Below are positions 1-8,747 of a stretch of 64,000 nucleotides of DNA, piece after piece. Under the pieces are notes generated by a model that had not been told where the DNA came from, did not search any database, and saw nothing but the letters and a program-made list of their open reading frames with translations. The stretch is from Streptococcus pneumoniae (GTDB lineage Bacteria; Bacillota; Bacilli; Lactobacillales; Streptococcaceae), in NCBI RefSeq assembly GCF_001096185.1, contig NZ_CRPU01000002.1:124001-188000 (forward strand), given 5' to 3'. A program made the position numbers and the translations under genes. Position 1 is the stretch's first letter. Each line of letters starts with the position of its first letter.

Positions 1-142
1 GTTTATAGCCCAGTTCTCGCATGGCTTCATTGACCTTTTGAATGGTTTTTTCAGATAGATAGCCTTTTTTATTGATAACCCGAGAAACGGTAGTAGGGCT
101 GACGCCTGCAAGTTTGGCGACATCAGTTAGTTTTGCGACCAT
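1..142 (-). CDS. scrR: Sucrose operon repressor ScrR, LacI family (5' part only)
   Basis: The first 47 residues of a LacI/GalR-type repressor are visible before the window edge cuts the gene. They hold the whole DNA-binding helix-turn-helix: LTDVAKLAGVSPTTVSRVIN followed by the hinge-side EAMRELGYK. The start codon lies inside the 3' end of scrB, so the two reading frames overlap by 20 bp and the genes are almost certainly co-transcribed. In streptococci ScrR represses the scr genes until sucrose-6-phosphate derivatives appear. The family is certain from the HTH; the specific name rests on its place next to scrB, scrA and scrK. The effector-binding domain is outside the window. Confidence 0.9.
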   Translation of the reverse strand, partial: MVAKLTDVAKLAGVSPTTVSRVINKKGYLSEKTIQKVNEAMRELGYK

Positions 143-1577
143 AATCTAATTCATAGTAAGTTCCAGTTGGGTTTCCAGATTTAATCAGGATCCCATTTTG
201 GTCCGCATGTGGGAAGACACGACCAGAAAATACTTTTTCTCCTTTATCGATGAAAATTTCAAAGACAGAGTTATCGATAAAGATTGTAGCAGTAGTAGCC
301 TGATTCTCGATAGGGCAAGAACGTGTAGTTCCAAATTCTTGGGCATACTGTTCTCCAGCCTGGCTACGATCCACTGTCACTTGACCATTTACAAGGTCAA
401 AGTTGATGGAAAGTCCCTTGTCTTCTTGATCAGCAAGTAAGACAATCTCGCTCTGGCTATTAGTTTCCAAGCTGAGTTCAAGTTCGTAAGTGTTCTTAGT
501 TTGGGCACGATTTGAGAAGGCTTCTTCAGAGGCACGAAGGTCCTTGACAGCTGCGACTGGGAATTGGTAGAGTTTACCGTCTTTGATAGTGAGTTCTTTG
601 ACCAAAGAGAAGGTTCCTTGGTGGTCAAAACGGTCAGATGGATATGAAACATCAGGCAAGCCAAGCCAGCTAACAGCTAGAGCACGTCCATCAGGAGCGT
701 TGAAGGCTTGAGTTGCATAGGCTTCGAAACCATAGTCCATGTTTTGAAGTTGAGATACATCTACCATTTTGGCATTTTCAGGGTCAAAGGAAGCCCCAAT
801 CTTATACATATTTGGATAGATATTATCGTAGTTTAGAACCTTCTTATCCAATCCCTGTGGGCAGTAGAGAAGGACAGGTTGCTCCCCTACAAAGACCAGA
901 TTTGGGCATTCCATCATGTAGGCAGTGCGGTCGTTAGCAAAGTCAAGGTCGCCAACGGCTTGCCAGTTTGTGTAGTCGTTGTCTACAGACTTGTAGAGAC
1001 GGACGAAGCCTTTTTTCTCCAAGTCCTGTCCACCGACGATAGCATAGTATTGGCCCTTGAAGTTAAAAATTTGCGGATCACGGAAGTGATCAGTAGAGTC
1101 AGCTGGCTGGTCAATCAAGATATTATCAATCTTGGTAATCTTGCCATCCTTATCCATCAAAGCCCCAATCTGGTATGGGTGACGGATCCAGTTTTCATCG
1201 CGGACATTTCCTGTATAAAATAGGAACAAGTTATCACCAAACTGCATGGCAGAACCAGAATAGGCACCGTGACTATCTAATGGAGTATCAGGTAAAACTT
1301 TGACTCCAGTTTCTGTGAAGTGAACCAAGTCCTCACTTTCCAATTGCACCCAAGATTTCAAACCGTGGGCTGCACCAAAAGGAAAGTTCTGATAAAAAAC
1401 AATCCATTTCCCATCAAAGTAAGAAAAGCCATTTGGGTCGTTGAGAAGTCCTGTTTTTGGCTCAACATGGTAATGAGTATGCCATGGAGATTGTGCCATA
1501 TTTTCTTTTATATGTTGAATTTCTTCTTGCGTCCAATCTTGATAAAGTCTGTAACGACGCTCAGTTGTCCATTCCAT
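123..1577 (-). CDS. scrB: Sucrose-6-phosphate hydrolase (GH32)
   Basis: A 484-residue cytoplasmic glycoside hydrolase family 32 enzyme that splits sucrose-6-phosphate into glucose-6-phosphate and fructose. The three GH32 signatures are present: LLNDPNGF (nucleophile Asp, about residue 47), FRDPQ (transition-state Asp, about 165) and MMECPNL (acid/base Glu, about 220). No signal peptide is present, as expected for a phosphosugar hydrolase. The start follows a strong GGAGGA ribosome site. It is transcribed away from scrA and overlaps the start of scrR. It works directly after the ScrA phosphotransferase. Length is normal for the family. Confidence 0.96.
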   Translation of the reverse strand: MEWTTERRYRLYQDWTQEEIQHIKENMAQSPWHTHYHVEPKTGLLNDPNGFSYFDGKWIVFYQNFPFGAAHGLKSWVQLESEDLVHFTETGVKVLPDTPLDSHGAYSGSAMQFGDNLFLFYTGNVRDENWIRHPYQIGALMDKDGKITKIDNILIDQPADSTDHFRDPQIFNFKGQYYAIVGGQDLEKKGFVRLYKSVDNDYTNWQAVGDLDFANDRTAYMMECPNLVFVGEQPVLLYCPQGLDKKVLNYDNIYPNMYKIGASFDPENAKMVDVSQLQNMDYGFEAYATQAFNAPDGRALAVSWLGLPDVSYPSDRFDHQGTFSLVKELTIKDGKLYQFPVAAVKDLRASEEAFSNRAQTKNTYELELSLETNSQSEIVLLADQEDKGLSINFDLVNGQVTVDRSQAGEQYAQEFGTTRSCPIENQATTATIFIDNSVFEIFIDKGEKVFSGRVFPHADQNGILIKSGNPTGTYYELDYGRKTN

Positions 1578-1646
1578 TCATTCATTCCTCCAAAAATCTT
1601 ATCACTTTTAATAGTAACCGTTTTCGGAAAAAAAAGCAAGCCTTTT

Positions 1647-1673
1647 ATGTTAAAAAAGAGAAAAAGCTGTCAA
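1647..1673 (-). promoter_or_regulatory. Candidate scrB-scrR promoter
   Basis: On the minus strand TTGACA (1668-1673) and TAACAT (1647-1652) are separated by 15 bp, slightly short. The -35 overlaps the palindrome-like TAAACGTTTG, and a second similar half-site, AAAACGGTTAC, lies nearer the gene (about 1614-1625). Such CG-centred motifs are typical of LacI-family operators (ScrR) or cre sites (CcpA). The assignment is by motif only. Confidence 0.5.
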
Positions 1674-1861
1674 ACGTTTATCATAAAATAAATGCAGGAA
1701 ATCGATCAAATTTTCACGAAAATGTGAAAGATCATGAAATGAAACCCTTTTTAATCATGATTTTAAACTTATTTTTTCAAGGAATACCTGATAAAATAGT
1801 AAAAAACAATCAATCTAAAGCGTGTCCACTAAGTGGATAGAATATTTTTCCTGCAAAACGC

Positions 1862-1889
1862 TTGACATATTTCTAAAACATGATAAAAT
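1862..1889 (+). promoter_or_regulatory. scrA promoter
   Basis: TTGACA (1862-1867), a 16-bp spacer and TAAAAT (1884-1889), the latter preceded by TG at 1881-1882 so that it forms an extended -10. A CG-centred operator-like sequence lies about 22 bp downstream, well placed for repression by ScrR. The scrA start codon is 70 bp further on. Confidence 0.7.
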
Positions 1890-1959
1890 AATAGTCGTAA
1901 GGGCGGATAAAATCGCTTTCAAACAAGAACAAAAATTTTATATAAGGAGATTTTTGCAA

Positions 1960-3846
1960 ATGAACAATCAGGAAATTGCAAAAAAAGTCATCGATGCCTT
2001 GGGCGGACGTGAAAATGTCAACAGTGTTGCCCACTGTGCGACTCGTCTTCGTGTTATGGTCAAAGATGAAGGAAAAATCAATAAAGAAGTGATTGAGAAC
2101 TTGGAAAAAGTTCAAGGTGCTTTCTTTAACTCAGGTCAATACCAAATTATCTTTGGTACTGGTACAGTAAACAAAATGTACGATGAAGTTGTTGCACTTG
2201 GTTTGCCAACATCATCTAAAGATGACATGAAAGCAGAAGCTGCTAAACAAGGGAACTGGTTCCAACGTGCTATCCGTACTTTCGGTGACGTTTTCGTTCC
2301 AATCATCCCAGTTATCGTAGCAACTGGTCTCTTCATGGGTGTGCGTGGTCTTTTCAACGCTCTTGAAATGCCACTTCCAGGTGACTTTGCAACTTACACT
2401 CAAATCTTGACAGATACAGCCTTTATCATCTTGCCAGGTTTGGTTGTGTGGTCAACCTTCCGTGTATTCGGTGGAAATCCTGCCGTTGGTATCGTTCTTG
2501 GTATGATGCTTGTTTCTGGCTCACTTCCAAACGCTTGGGCAGTTGCTCAAGGTGGTGAAGTAACAGCGATGAACTTCTTTGGTTTCATCCCTGTTGTTGG
2601 TTTGCAAGGTTCAGTTCTTCCAGCCTTCATCATCGGGGTTGTCGGAGCTAAATTTGAAAAAGCTGTCCGCAAGGTTGTTCCAGATGTTATTGACCTCTTG
2701 GTAACACCATTCGTGACACTTTTGGTCATGTCAATTCTTGGACTCTTTGTCATTGGACCAGTCTTCCACGTTGTTGAAAACTACATCCTTATCGCTACAA
2801 AAGCGATCCTTAGCTTGCCATTTGGTCTTGGTGGTTTCTTGATTGGTGGGGTTCACCAATTGATCGTCGTGTCAGGTGTGCACCACATCTTCAACTTACT
2901 TGAAGTTCAATTGCTTGCTACTGACCATGCTAACCCATTCAACGCGATCATCACAGCTGCTATGACAGCCCAAGGTGCTGCGACTGTTGCGGTTGGTGTT
3001 AAAACTAAAAATCCAAAACTGAAAACACTTGCTTTCCCAGCTGCTCTTTCTGCCTTCCTCGGTATTACAGAGCCTGCTATCTTCGGGGTGAACTTGCGCT
3101 TCCGTAAACCATTCTTCCTTTCATTGATTGCTGGTGCAATCGGTGGTGGATTGGCTTCTATCCTTGGACTTGCAGGTAATGGTAGTGGTATCACCATCAT
3201 CCCTGGTACAATGCTTTATGTTGGTAACGGACAACTTGTACAATACATTCTTATGGTAGCTGTATCATTTGCCCTTGGTTTTGCCCTTACTTACATGTTT
3301 GGTTATGAGGACGAAGAAGAAGTTGCTACTGAAGCGACTACAGAACGTTTGGTTCAAGAAGAAACAACTGGCAACGTTCCAGCAGCCCTTCAAAATGAAA
3401 CACTTGTAACTCCTATCGTCGGTGATGTTGTAGCTCTTGCTGATGTTAATGACCCTGTTTTCTCAAGCGGAGCTATGGGACAAGGTATCGCTGTGAAACC
3501 AAGTCAAGGTGTGGTATATGCACCAGCTGATGCTGAAGTTTCAATTGCCTTTCCAACAGGACACGCTTTTGGCTTGAAAACAACTGATGGTGCTGAAGTT
3601 TTGATCCACGTTGGTATCGACACTGTAACAATGAACGGTGACGGTTTTGAAGCAAAAGTTGCTCAAGGTGACAAGGTTAAAGCTGGCGATGTTCTTGGAA
3701 CATTTGACTCAAACAAAATCGCTGCAGCTGGTCTTGATGATACAACAATGGTTATCGTTACAAACACAGCTGACTACGCTTCAGTAGCTCCAGTCGCAAC
3801 AGGTTCAGTTGCGAAGGGGGATGCTGTGATCGAAGTGAAAATCTAA
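1960..3846 (+). CDS. scrA: Sucrose PTS permease EIIBCA
   Basis: A 628-residue phosphotransferase permease that imports sucrose and phosphorylates it at C6. Domain order is B-C-A. The N-terminal EIIB has the phosphocysteine motif HCATRLR (about residues 25-31). A long EIIC with about ten hydrophobic helices follows (about 110-455), with GVHHIFNLLE in the substrate loop. The C-terminal EIIA has the phosphohistidine in VLIHVGIDTV (about 548). The start is the ATG preceded by AAGGAGA; in-frame codons further upstream lie in the promoter. A strong terminator follows, and scrK lies downstream on its own promoter. The name scrA rests on the GH32 and fructokinase neighbours. Confidence 0.95.
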   Translation: MNNQEIAKKVIDALGGRENVNSVAHCATRLRVMVKDEGKINKEVIENLEKVQGAFFNSGQYQIIFGTGTVNKMYDEVVALGLPTSSKDDMKAEAAKQGNWFQRAIRTFGDVFVPIIPVIVATGLFMGVRGLFNALEMPLPGDFATYTQILTDTAFIILPGLVVWSTFRVFGGNPAVGIVLGMMLVSGSLPNAWAVAQGGEVTAMNFFGFIPVVGLQGSVLPAFIIGVVGAKFEKAVRKVVPDVIDLLVTPFVTLLVMSILGLFVIGPVFHVVENYILIATKAILSLPFGLGGFLIGGVHQLIVVSGVHHIFNLLEVQLLATDHANPFNAIITAAMTAQGAATVAVGVKTKNPKLKTLAFPAALSAFLGITEPAIFGVNLRFRKPFFLSLIAGAIGGGLASILGLAGNGSGITIIPGTMLYVGNGQLVQYILMVAVSFALGFALTYMFGYEDEEEVATEATTERLVQEETTGNVPAALQNETLVTPIVGDVVALADVNDPVFSSGAMGQGIAVKPSQGVVYAPADAEVSIAFPTGHAFGLKTTDGAEVLIHVGIDTVTMNGDGFEAKVAQGDKVKAGDVLGTFDSNKIAAAGLDDTTMVIVTNTADYASVAPVATGSVAKGDAVIEVKI

Positions 3847-3864
3847 TCAATCCTCTCTAATGTG

Positions 3865-3896
3865 AAAACGAACAAATGACATGTTTGTTCGTTTTT
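3865..3896 (+). terminator. Intrinsic terminator after scrA
   Basis: A perfect 12-bp stem, AAAACGAACAAA paired with TTTGTTCGTTTT, with a 7-nt loop and T-rich 3' side, 18 bp after the scrA stop. Confidence 0.9.
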
Positions 3897-3959
3897 GCTT
3901 GAATGGTAAGATTTACAGAGGAAAATCTAAAAAATAGAGAAATTTAGACTTTCGAAATA

Positions 3960-3968
3960 TGCTATAAT
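3960..3968 (+). promoter_or_regulatory. scrK extended -10 promoter
   Basis: TGCTATAAT is a consensus extended -10 element 27 bp before the scrK start. No good -35 is seen, which is usual for this promoter class. Confidence 0.65.
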
Positions 3969-3995
3969 AAAGAAAATAAAAACAAGAGGTTTATC

Positions 3996-4883
3996 ATGAC
4001 AAAATTATATGGAAGCTTGGAAGCGGGCGGTACAAAGTTTGTCTGTGCTGTCGGTGATGAAAACTTTAACGTTGTAGAAAAAACGCAATTTCCAACGACA
4101 ACTCCAATCGAAACAATCGATAAAACCATCGAGTTCTTCTCAAAATTCGATAATCTTGCTGGTCTTGCAGTTGGTTCATTTGGTCCGATTGATATTGATA
4201 AAAACTCAAAAACTTATGGCTTTATCACAACGACTCCAAAACCAAACTGGGCAAATGTGGACTTGCTTGGTGCCCTTCGTCGTGCCCTCAACGTGCCAAT
4301 GTACTTCACAACCGACGTAAACAGCTCTGCTTATGGTGAAGTGGTTGCCCGTAACAATGCTGGTGGTCGTATCGAAAACTTGGTTTATTACACAATCGGT
4401 ACAGGTATCGGTGCAGGTGTCATCCAACGTGGTGAGTTTATCGGTGGTGTGGGTCACCCTGAAATGGGTCATTATTATGTTGCTAGACACCCAATGGATA
4501 TTGAAAAAGAGTTTAAGGGTGTTTGTCCTTTCCATAAGGGATGTCTGGAAGGCTATGCAGCTGGTCCAAGTTTGGAAGCTCGTACAGGTGTTCGTGGGGA
4601 AAATATTGAACTTAACAACCCTGTTTGGGATGTTCAAGCCTACTATATCGCTCAAGCTGCGGTTAATGCGACAGTGACTTTCCGACCAGACGTGATTGTC
4701 TTTGGTGGAGGGGTCATGGCTCAACAACACATGCTGGACCGTGTCCGTGAGAAATTTACATCTCTTCTTAATGGCTACCTACCAGTACCTGATGTGCGTG
4801 AATATATCGTGACTCCAGCAGTCGCAGGAAATGGTTCTGCCACACTTGGGAACTTTGTTCTTGCAAAAGAAGTTTCAAAATAA
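3996..4883 (+). CDS. scrK: Fructokinase, ROK family
   Basis: A 295-residue ROK sugar kinase that phosphorylates the fructose released by ScrB to fructose-6-phosphate using ATP. The N-terminal phosphate loop reads LEAGGTKFVCAVG. The second nucleotide-binding segment is YYTIGTGIGAGV (about 132-143), and the zinc-type ROK motif GHPEMGHYYV with following HPMDIEKEFKGVCPFHKGCLE supplies His and Cys ligands (about 152-187). The start has an AAGAGG ribosome site. It sits between two terminators and so is probably a single-gene transcript that completes sucrose catabolism with scrA and scrB. Confidence 0.94.
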   Translation: MTKLYGSLEAGGTKFVCAVGDENFNVVEKTQFPTTTPIETIDKTIEFFSKFDNLAGLAVGSFGPIDIDKNSKTYGFITTTPKPNWANVDLLGALRRALNVPMYFTTDVNSSAYGEVVARNNAGGRIENLVYYTIGTGIGAGVIQRGEFIGGVGHPEMGHYYVARHPMDIEKEFKGVCPFHKGCLEGYAAGPSLEARTGVRGENIELNNPVWDVQAYYIAQAAVNATVTFRPDVIVFGGGVMAQQHMLDRVREKFTSLLNGYLPVPDVREYIVTPAVAGNGSATLGNFVLAKEVSK

Positions 4884-4888
4884 AGCAC

Positions 4889-4920
4889 AAAATCCGCTTG
4901 GGAAACCAAACGGATTTTTT
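4889..4920. terminator. Terminator between scrK and the convergent membrane gene
   Basis: Outer stem AAAATCCG/CGGATTTT with an inner stem TTGG-GAAA-CCAA and a T6 run. It can serve scrK and, on the other strand with its A-run, the convergent gene ending at 4926. Confidence 0.85.
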
Positions 4921-4925
4921 ACGTG

Positions 4926-5543
4926 TCAAAGCATTTGCCAGAAAAAGTCAATAATATAGGTCAGACCGTAGGTATAAACCACGAGGGTAAAGGGCTTGGT
5001 CAGAACGATGATAATCATATAGCGCTTGAAACTCATCTTGGTCAGAGCAGCCAGCATACAGAGAAAGTCAGCTGGACTAATGGGCCAAATCATCATAAAG
5101 ATAAAGAAACGGTCAAAACGATTGCCCTTATCCAGCCAACCGATGTACTTGTCGTAGGTGCGCTTGCTGACGACAGACTGGACAAAGGCGGCCCCATAGA
5201 GGCGCACCAGATAAAAGATAATAGCACAGCCAATCACGATACCGATATAGTTGTAGATAGTCCCGATGATGTGACCGTAGATAAAGACACCAGCCACCGA
5301 GGTCAAGGCCCCAGGAATGATAGGGACGACCGTTTGTAAAATCTGTAAAAAGATAAAGAGAGGTGGCCCCCAGATACCTGCCTGCTGGATAAAGGCAGAG
5401 AGGGTTTCCTTGGACTGTAAAATCCCAGCCTGATAAGCCCAAATACAGAAAATCAAACTCCCAACCCCACCGACAATCGATGAGATATTGATAACTTGCT
5501 GTAGAAGGGGAGAAACAGCTTTCATTTGTTTATCCTGTGACAT
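4926..5543 (-). CDS. TVP38/TMEM64 (DedA-like, SNARE-associated) membrane protein
   Basis: A 205-residue integral membrane protein. Hydrophobic segments lie at about 17-38, 54-75, 78-108 and 150-200. The middle section ALTSVAGVFIYGHIIGTIYN, followed by a glycine-rich helix and FYLVRLYG, is the pattern of the TVP38/TMEM64/DedA superfamily (VTT domain, PF09335). Members are linked to lipid scrambling and membrane homeostasis; the substrate here is unknown. The start has an AGGAG site 7 bp upstream. It stands alone, convergent with scrK, so the neighbours give no functional clue. Confidence 0.8.
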   Translation of the reverse strand: MSQDKQMKAVSPLLQQVINISSIVGGVGSLIFCIWAYQAGILQSKETLSAFIQQAGIWGPPLFIFLQILQTVVPIIPGALTSVAGVFIYGHIIGTIYNYIGIVIGCAIIFYLVRLYGAAFVQSVVSKRTYDKYIGWLDKGNRFDRFFIFMMIWPISPADFLCMLAALTKMSFKRYMIIIVLTKPFTLVVYTYGLTYIIDFFWQML

Positions 5544-5641
5544 GTAAACTCCTCATAGATAGTATAACTCTACTATACCATATTTTGGAGGAGAAAGGGG
5601 GAATGAGTCTTTTTGATGAGGAATAGATGGGAATACAGGAT

Positions 5642-5822
5642 TTCGAGACTTAGAATAGATTCGTTTGCTAAGGTTTATATGTATTCTAAGTCTCGAATTA
5701 TCGCAATTACATAAATTTAAAAGTATTCTACGTTTCGAATAGCTTATCTGAGAAAGTTTTGAGGTCTTCTAGTTTTCGAATAGTTGCCTTTCCTAAAGTT
5801 TATATGTTTTCTAAAGCTAGAA
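5642..5822. repeat. Degenerate 41-42 bp periodic array with one inverted unit
   Basis: The 16-mer TATTCTAAGTCTCGAA at 5682-5697 recurs in diverged form at 5724-5739, 5765-5780 and 5807-5822, with a period of 41-42 bp. A perfect inverted copy, TTCGAGACTTAGAATA, lies at 5642-5657. The 25-bp interiors are related too: the spacer ending in GGTTTATATG recurs as AGTTTATATG. No gene is present. The array is too degenerate, with spacers too alike, to be CRISPR. Origin unknown. Confidence 0.7.
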
Positions 5823-5943
5823 AAGTTAAAATCTAAAAATAGTAAGAGTCTATCTGATGGACGTAATTTATGTCTAGTATGAATCTTTTGAATCGTTAGT
5901 TAATTTTAATATTAATCAGTTCTGAAATAATTACTAAATATAG

Positions 5944-6241
5944 TTAGATGGTGAATGAATTATTGCTAAATTTCAAGTTCAAGTTAGCCATCAAGAAGTC
6001 TTCTCTGAGCGACTTGTAGTTCAAGAATTTTTTAGGATAGTTGTTAATCCATTTTTCGATGAATGCAATTTCTTTGGGAGTCGTTTTCTTAGTTCCCTTA
6101 GGCTTAGGTAACCATTTACGAATGAGCTTGTTGTGATTTTCATTAGATCCTATAGGAGTGTGCATAATAGATATCATCCTTAGAAAACATATCGGACAGG
6201 CGATTGAATTCCGTTCCGTCCATTAGTGGATAAAGGATTAC
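5944..6241 (-). pseudogene. IS30-family transposase remnant (C-terminal)
   Basis: A 77-residue frame reading GSNENHNKLIRKWLPKPKG continues, after a frameshift near 6150, into upstream minus-strand sequence reading MDGTEFNRLSDMFSKDDIYY. Together this is the catalytic C-terminus of an IS30-type DDE transposase, whose final Glu lies in the family motif GSNENHN. The N-terminal two thirds, both terminal repeats and the reading frame are lost, so the element is dead. Confidence 0.75.
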
Positions 6242-6252
6242 TTCTTCTTGAA

Positions 6253-6363
6253 ATGATAGATGAACTTGTTTCTTATAAAAAATGTTGTCAAGAAATTATT
6301 CGCTTTTTTCCAGAAGTTTTAGAGGAAGAAAACTTTATAAGGAAAAAGAACTTACTCAAATAA
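6253..6363 (+). other. Short unrecognised ORF, possibly a gene remnant
   Basis: A 36-residue frame with coding-like composition (MIDELVSYKKCCQEIIRFFP at its start) has no ribosome site. The same frame extends upstream without a start codon for several residues (DKGLLLLE), which suggests the tail of a deleted gene. No family was recognised. Confidence 0.25.
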
Positions 6364-6500
6364 CAATTCAGGATTAAAAATAGACAGTTGAGGAGCAGAG
6401 TGGATAAATTAACTTTACTACTGTATAATGGATTTATCGCTAAAAGTACTCCAGGCCATATTTTACACAGTATTAGTCTTCTAAAAATAGACAGAAATCA

Positions 6501-6529
6501 TTGTAAAGGCTATCAAAAAGGAGTATAAT
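6501..6529 (+). promoter_or_regulatory. Promoter of the NatAB-type ABC operon
   Basis: TTGTAA (6501-6506), a 17-bp spacer and TATAAT (6524-6529), 27 bp before the ATPase start. Confidence 0.75.
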
Positions 6530-6556
6530 GAGTGAAAAAAATTTCGGAGGTTAAAG

Positions 6557-7450
6557 ATGCTCGAAGTAAGAAGTCTAGAGAAAAGTTTTGGATCCAAGCA
6601 AGTTTTGTTTGGTATTGACTTTCAAGCGCGACCAGGTCGTATTTTGGGGCTAGTCGGAAAAAATGGTGCTGGGAAGACAACGATTTTCCACAGTATTTTG
6701 AAGTTTTTAGAATATCAAGGAGAAATCAGTCTGGATGGGCAGGATATTCATCAGGAGACCTATGCTCGGATTGGCTATCTGCCTGAAGAACGCAGTCTCA
6801 TGCCTAAATTGACAGTCCTTGAACAAGTTCGTTATTTGGCGACTCTAAAAGGTATGGATTCCAAGGAGGTCAAGGAAAAACTCCCTCAATGGATGAAGAG
6901 GTTGGAAGTGAAAGGGAAGCTGACAGATAAAATCAAGAGTCTGTCAAAAGGAAATCAGCAGAAGATTCAGCTCATCATTACTCTAATTCATGAACCAGAC
7001 TTGATTATCTTGGATGAGCCTTTCAGTGGATTGGACCCAGTCAATACAGAATTGCTCAAGCAAGTCATTTTTCAAGAAAAAGAACGTGGGGCAACCATCA
7101 TCTTTTCTGACCATGTCATGACCAACGTCGAGGAGCTTTGTGACGATATTCTCATGATCCGAGATGGCCGTGTGGTCTTGCATGGACCAGTTCAGGATGT
7201 CCGAAATCAATATGGGAAAACGCGTCTCTTTGTTTCAAGTGAACGAAGCAAGGAAGAATTGGAAAAACTTCCTCATGTTAAACAGGTGAGCTTGACCAAA
7301 CAAGGCAGTTGGAAATTGATTTTGGAGGATGAGAGTGCTGGAAGGGAACTCTTCCCAATCTTGACTCAAGGGCAATATATTGCAACCTTTGACCAACAAG
7401 CGCCAACAATCGATGAAATCTTTAAACTAGAATCAGGGGTGGAAGTATGA
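6557..7450 (+). CDS. ABC transporter ATP-binding protein, NatA type
   Basis: A 297-residue ABC ATPase. It has Walker A GLVGKNGAGKTT (about 33-44), the signature SLSKGNQQKIQL (about 135), Walker B LIILDEPFSGLDP (about 153-165) and the switch His in IIFSDHV. A C-terminal extension of about 75 residues ending in a TIDEIFKLE motif is typical of NatA/DrrA-like exporters. A GGAGG site precedes the start. The stop overlaps the start of the permease by 4 bp (ATGA), so the two are translationally coupled. It probably energises export of a toxic or signalling compound or sodium; the substrate cannot be read from sequence. Confidence 0.88.
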   Translation: MLEVRSLEKSFGSKQVLFGIDFQARPGRILGLVGKNGAGKTTIFHSILKFLEYQGEISLDGQDIHQETYARIGYLPEERSLMPKLTVLEQVRYLATLKGMDSKEVKEKLPQWMKRLEVKGKLTDKIKSLSKGNQQKIQLIITLIHEPDLIILDEPFSGLDPVNTELLKQVIFQEKERGATIIFSDHVMTNVEELCDDILMIRDGRVVLHGPVQDVRNQYGKTRLFVSSERSKEELEKLPHVKQVSLTKQGSWKLILEDESAGRELFPILTQGQYIATFDQQAPTIDEIFKLESGVEV

Positions 7451-8646
7451 GAAATATGTGGGTTGTAATCAAGGAAACCTATCTTCGACATGTCAAATCG
7501 TGGAGTTTCTTCTTTATGGTGATTTCGCCGTTCCTCTTTTTAGGAATCTCTGTAGGAATTGCCTATCTCCAAGGTTCTTCTATGGCTAAAAATGATAAAG
7601 TGGCAGTAGTGACAACAGTGCCATCTGTAGCAGAAGGACTGAAGAATGTAAATGGTGTTAACTTTGACTATAAAGACGAAGCAAGTGCCAAAGAAGCGAT
7701 TAAAGATGAAAAATTAAAAGGCTATCTAACTATTGATCAAGAAGATAGTGTTCTAAAGGCAGTTTATCATGGCGAAACATCGCTTGAAAATGGAATTAAA
7801 TTTGCAGTTACAGATACACTCAATGAACTGCAAAATCAGCTTAATCGTTCAACGGCCTCCTTGTCTCAAGAGCAGGAAAAACGCTTAGCGCAGACAATTC
7901 AATTCACAGAAAAGATTGATGAAGCCAAGGAAAATAAAAAGTTTATTCAAACAATGGCAGCAGGTGCCTTAGGATTCTTTCTTTATATGATTCTGATTAC
8001 CTATGCGGGTGTAACTGCTCAGGAAGTTGCCAGTGAAAAAGGCACCAAAATTATGGAAGTTGTCTTTTCTAGCATAAGGGCTAGTCACTATTTCTATGCG
8101 CGGATGATGGCTCTGTTTCTGGTGATTTTAACGCATATCGGGATTTATGTTGTAGGTGGTCTCGCTGCCATTATGTTCTTTAAAGATTTGCCATTCTTGG
8201 CTCAGTCTGGTGTTTTAGATCACTTGGGAGATGCTTTCTCACTGAATACCTTGCTCTTTATTTTGGTTAGTCTCTTTATGTACGTCGTCTTGGCTGCCTT
8301 TCTAGGTTCTATGGTTTCTCGTCCGGAGGACGCAGGAAAAGCCTTGTCGCCTTTGATGATTTTGATTATGGGTGGTTTTTTTGGAGTGACAGCTCTAGGT
8401 GCAGCTGGGGACAATCTCATCTTGAAGATTGGTTCTTATATTCCCTTTATTTCGACCTTCTTTATGCCATTTAGAACCATTAATGGCTATGCAGGGGGAG
8501 TAGAAGCATGGATTTCACTTGCTATTACAGTGATTTTTGCAGTGGTAGCAACAGGATTTATCGGACGCATGTATGCTAGTCTCGTTCTTCAAACGGATGA
8601 TTTAGGGATTTGGAAAACCTTTAAACGTGCCTTAGCTTATAAATAG
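7447..8646 (+). CDS. ABC-2 type permease, NatB type
   Basis: A 399-residue membrane partner of the preceding ATPase. It has an N-terminal helix (about 21-43), then a large extracytoplasmic domain (about 44-170) with the coiled LNELQNQLNRSTASLSQEQE segment, then five to six helices in the C-terminal half. This is the ABC-2 (NatB/YhaP) layout. The sequence TAQEVASEKGTKIMEVVFSS after the second helix is the characteristic cytoplasmic coupling region of this family. It ends at a strong terminator, so the operon has two genes. Confidence 0.88.
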   Translation: MRNMWVVIKETYLRHVKSWSFFFMVISPFLFLGISVGIAYLQGSSMAKNDKVAVVTTVPSVAEGLKNVNGVNFDYKDEASAKEAIKDEKLKGYLTIDQEDSVLKAVYHGETSLENGIKFAVTDTLNELQNQLNRSTASLSQEQEKRLAQTIQFTEKIDEAKENKKFIQTMAAGALGFFLYMILITYAGVTAQEVASEKGTKIMEVVFSSIRASHYFYARMMALFLVILTHIGIYVVGGLAAIMFFKDLPFLAQSGVLDHLGDAFSLNTLLFILVSLFMYVVLAAFLGSMVSRPEDAGKALSPLMILIMGGFFGVTALGAAGDNLILKIGSYIPFISTFFMPFRTINGYAGGVEAWISLAITVIFAVVATGFIGRMYASLVLQTDDLGIWKTFKRALAYK

Positions 8647-8651
8647 AAGAT

Positions 8652-8673
8652 CCTCGCGAAAGCGAGGTTTTTT
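8652..8673 (+). terminator. Terminator of the NatAB-type operon
   Basis: CCTCGC-GAAA-GCGAGG followed by T6, starting 6 bp after the stop codon. Confidence 0.93.
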
Positions 8674-8747
8674 AGAGATAAAAAGAGTGGAATCACGAAC
8701 CTAATTATGCACACATTATGTAAACAAGTTGCTTGAAAACTCAATTG

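Larger units (their letters stand above)
1578..1959. other. scrB-scrA divergent intergenic region
   Basis: This 382-bp non-coding stretch carries the two divergent scr promoters. It also has a perfect inverted repeat TCCACT-A-AGTGGA at 1825-1837 and CG-centred operator-like motifs, including ATCGCTTTCAA at about 1911-1921, just downstream of the scrA -10. The layout fits joint repression of both arms by ScrR, possibly with CcpA. Reading frames that cross it are translated shadows without ribosome sites. Confidence 0.5.

Noticed and set aside
1822-1959. Upstream extension of the scrA frame
   Set aside because: It runs through the promoter; the ATG at 1960 has AAGGAGA and gives the normal EIIB N-terminus.
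4206-4730. Minus-strand ORF of 174 codons inside scrK
   Set aside because: Shadow of the scrK reading frame with no start signals or recognisable product.
4923-5339. Plus-strand ORF of 138 codons
   Set aside because: It is antisense to the TVP38/TMEM64 gene, has no ribosome site and a low-complexity, His/Asp-rich product.
5642-5822. CRISPR array
   Set aside because: Repeats of 16 bp diverge strongly, the spacers resemble each other, one unit is inverted and no cas gene is near.
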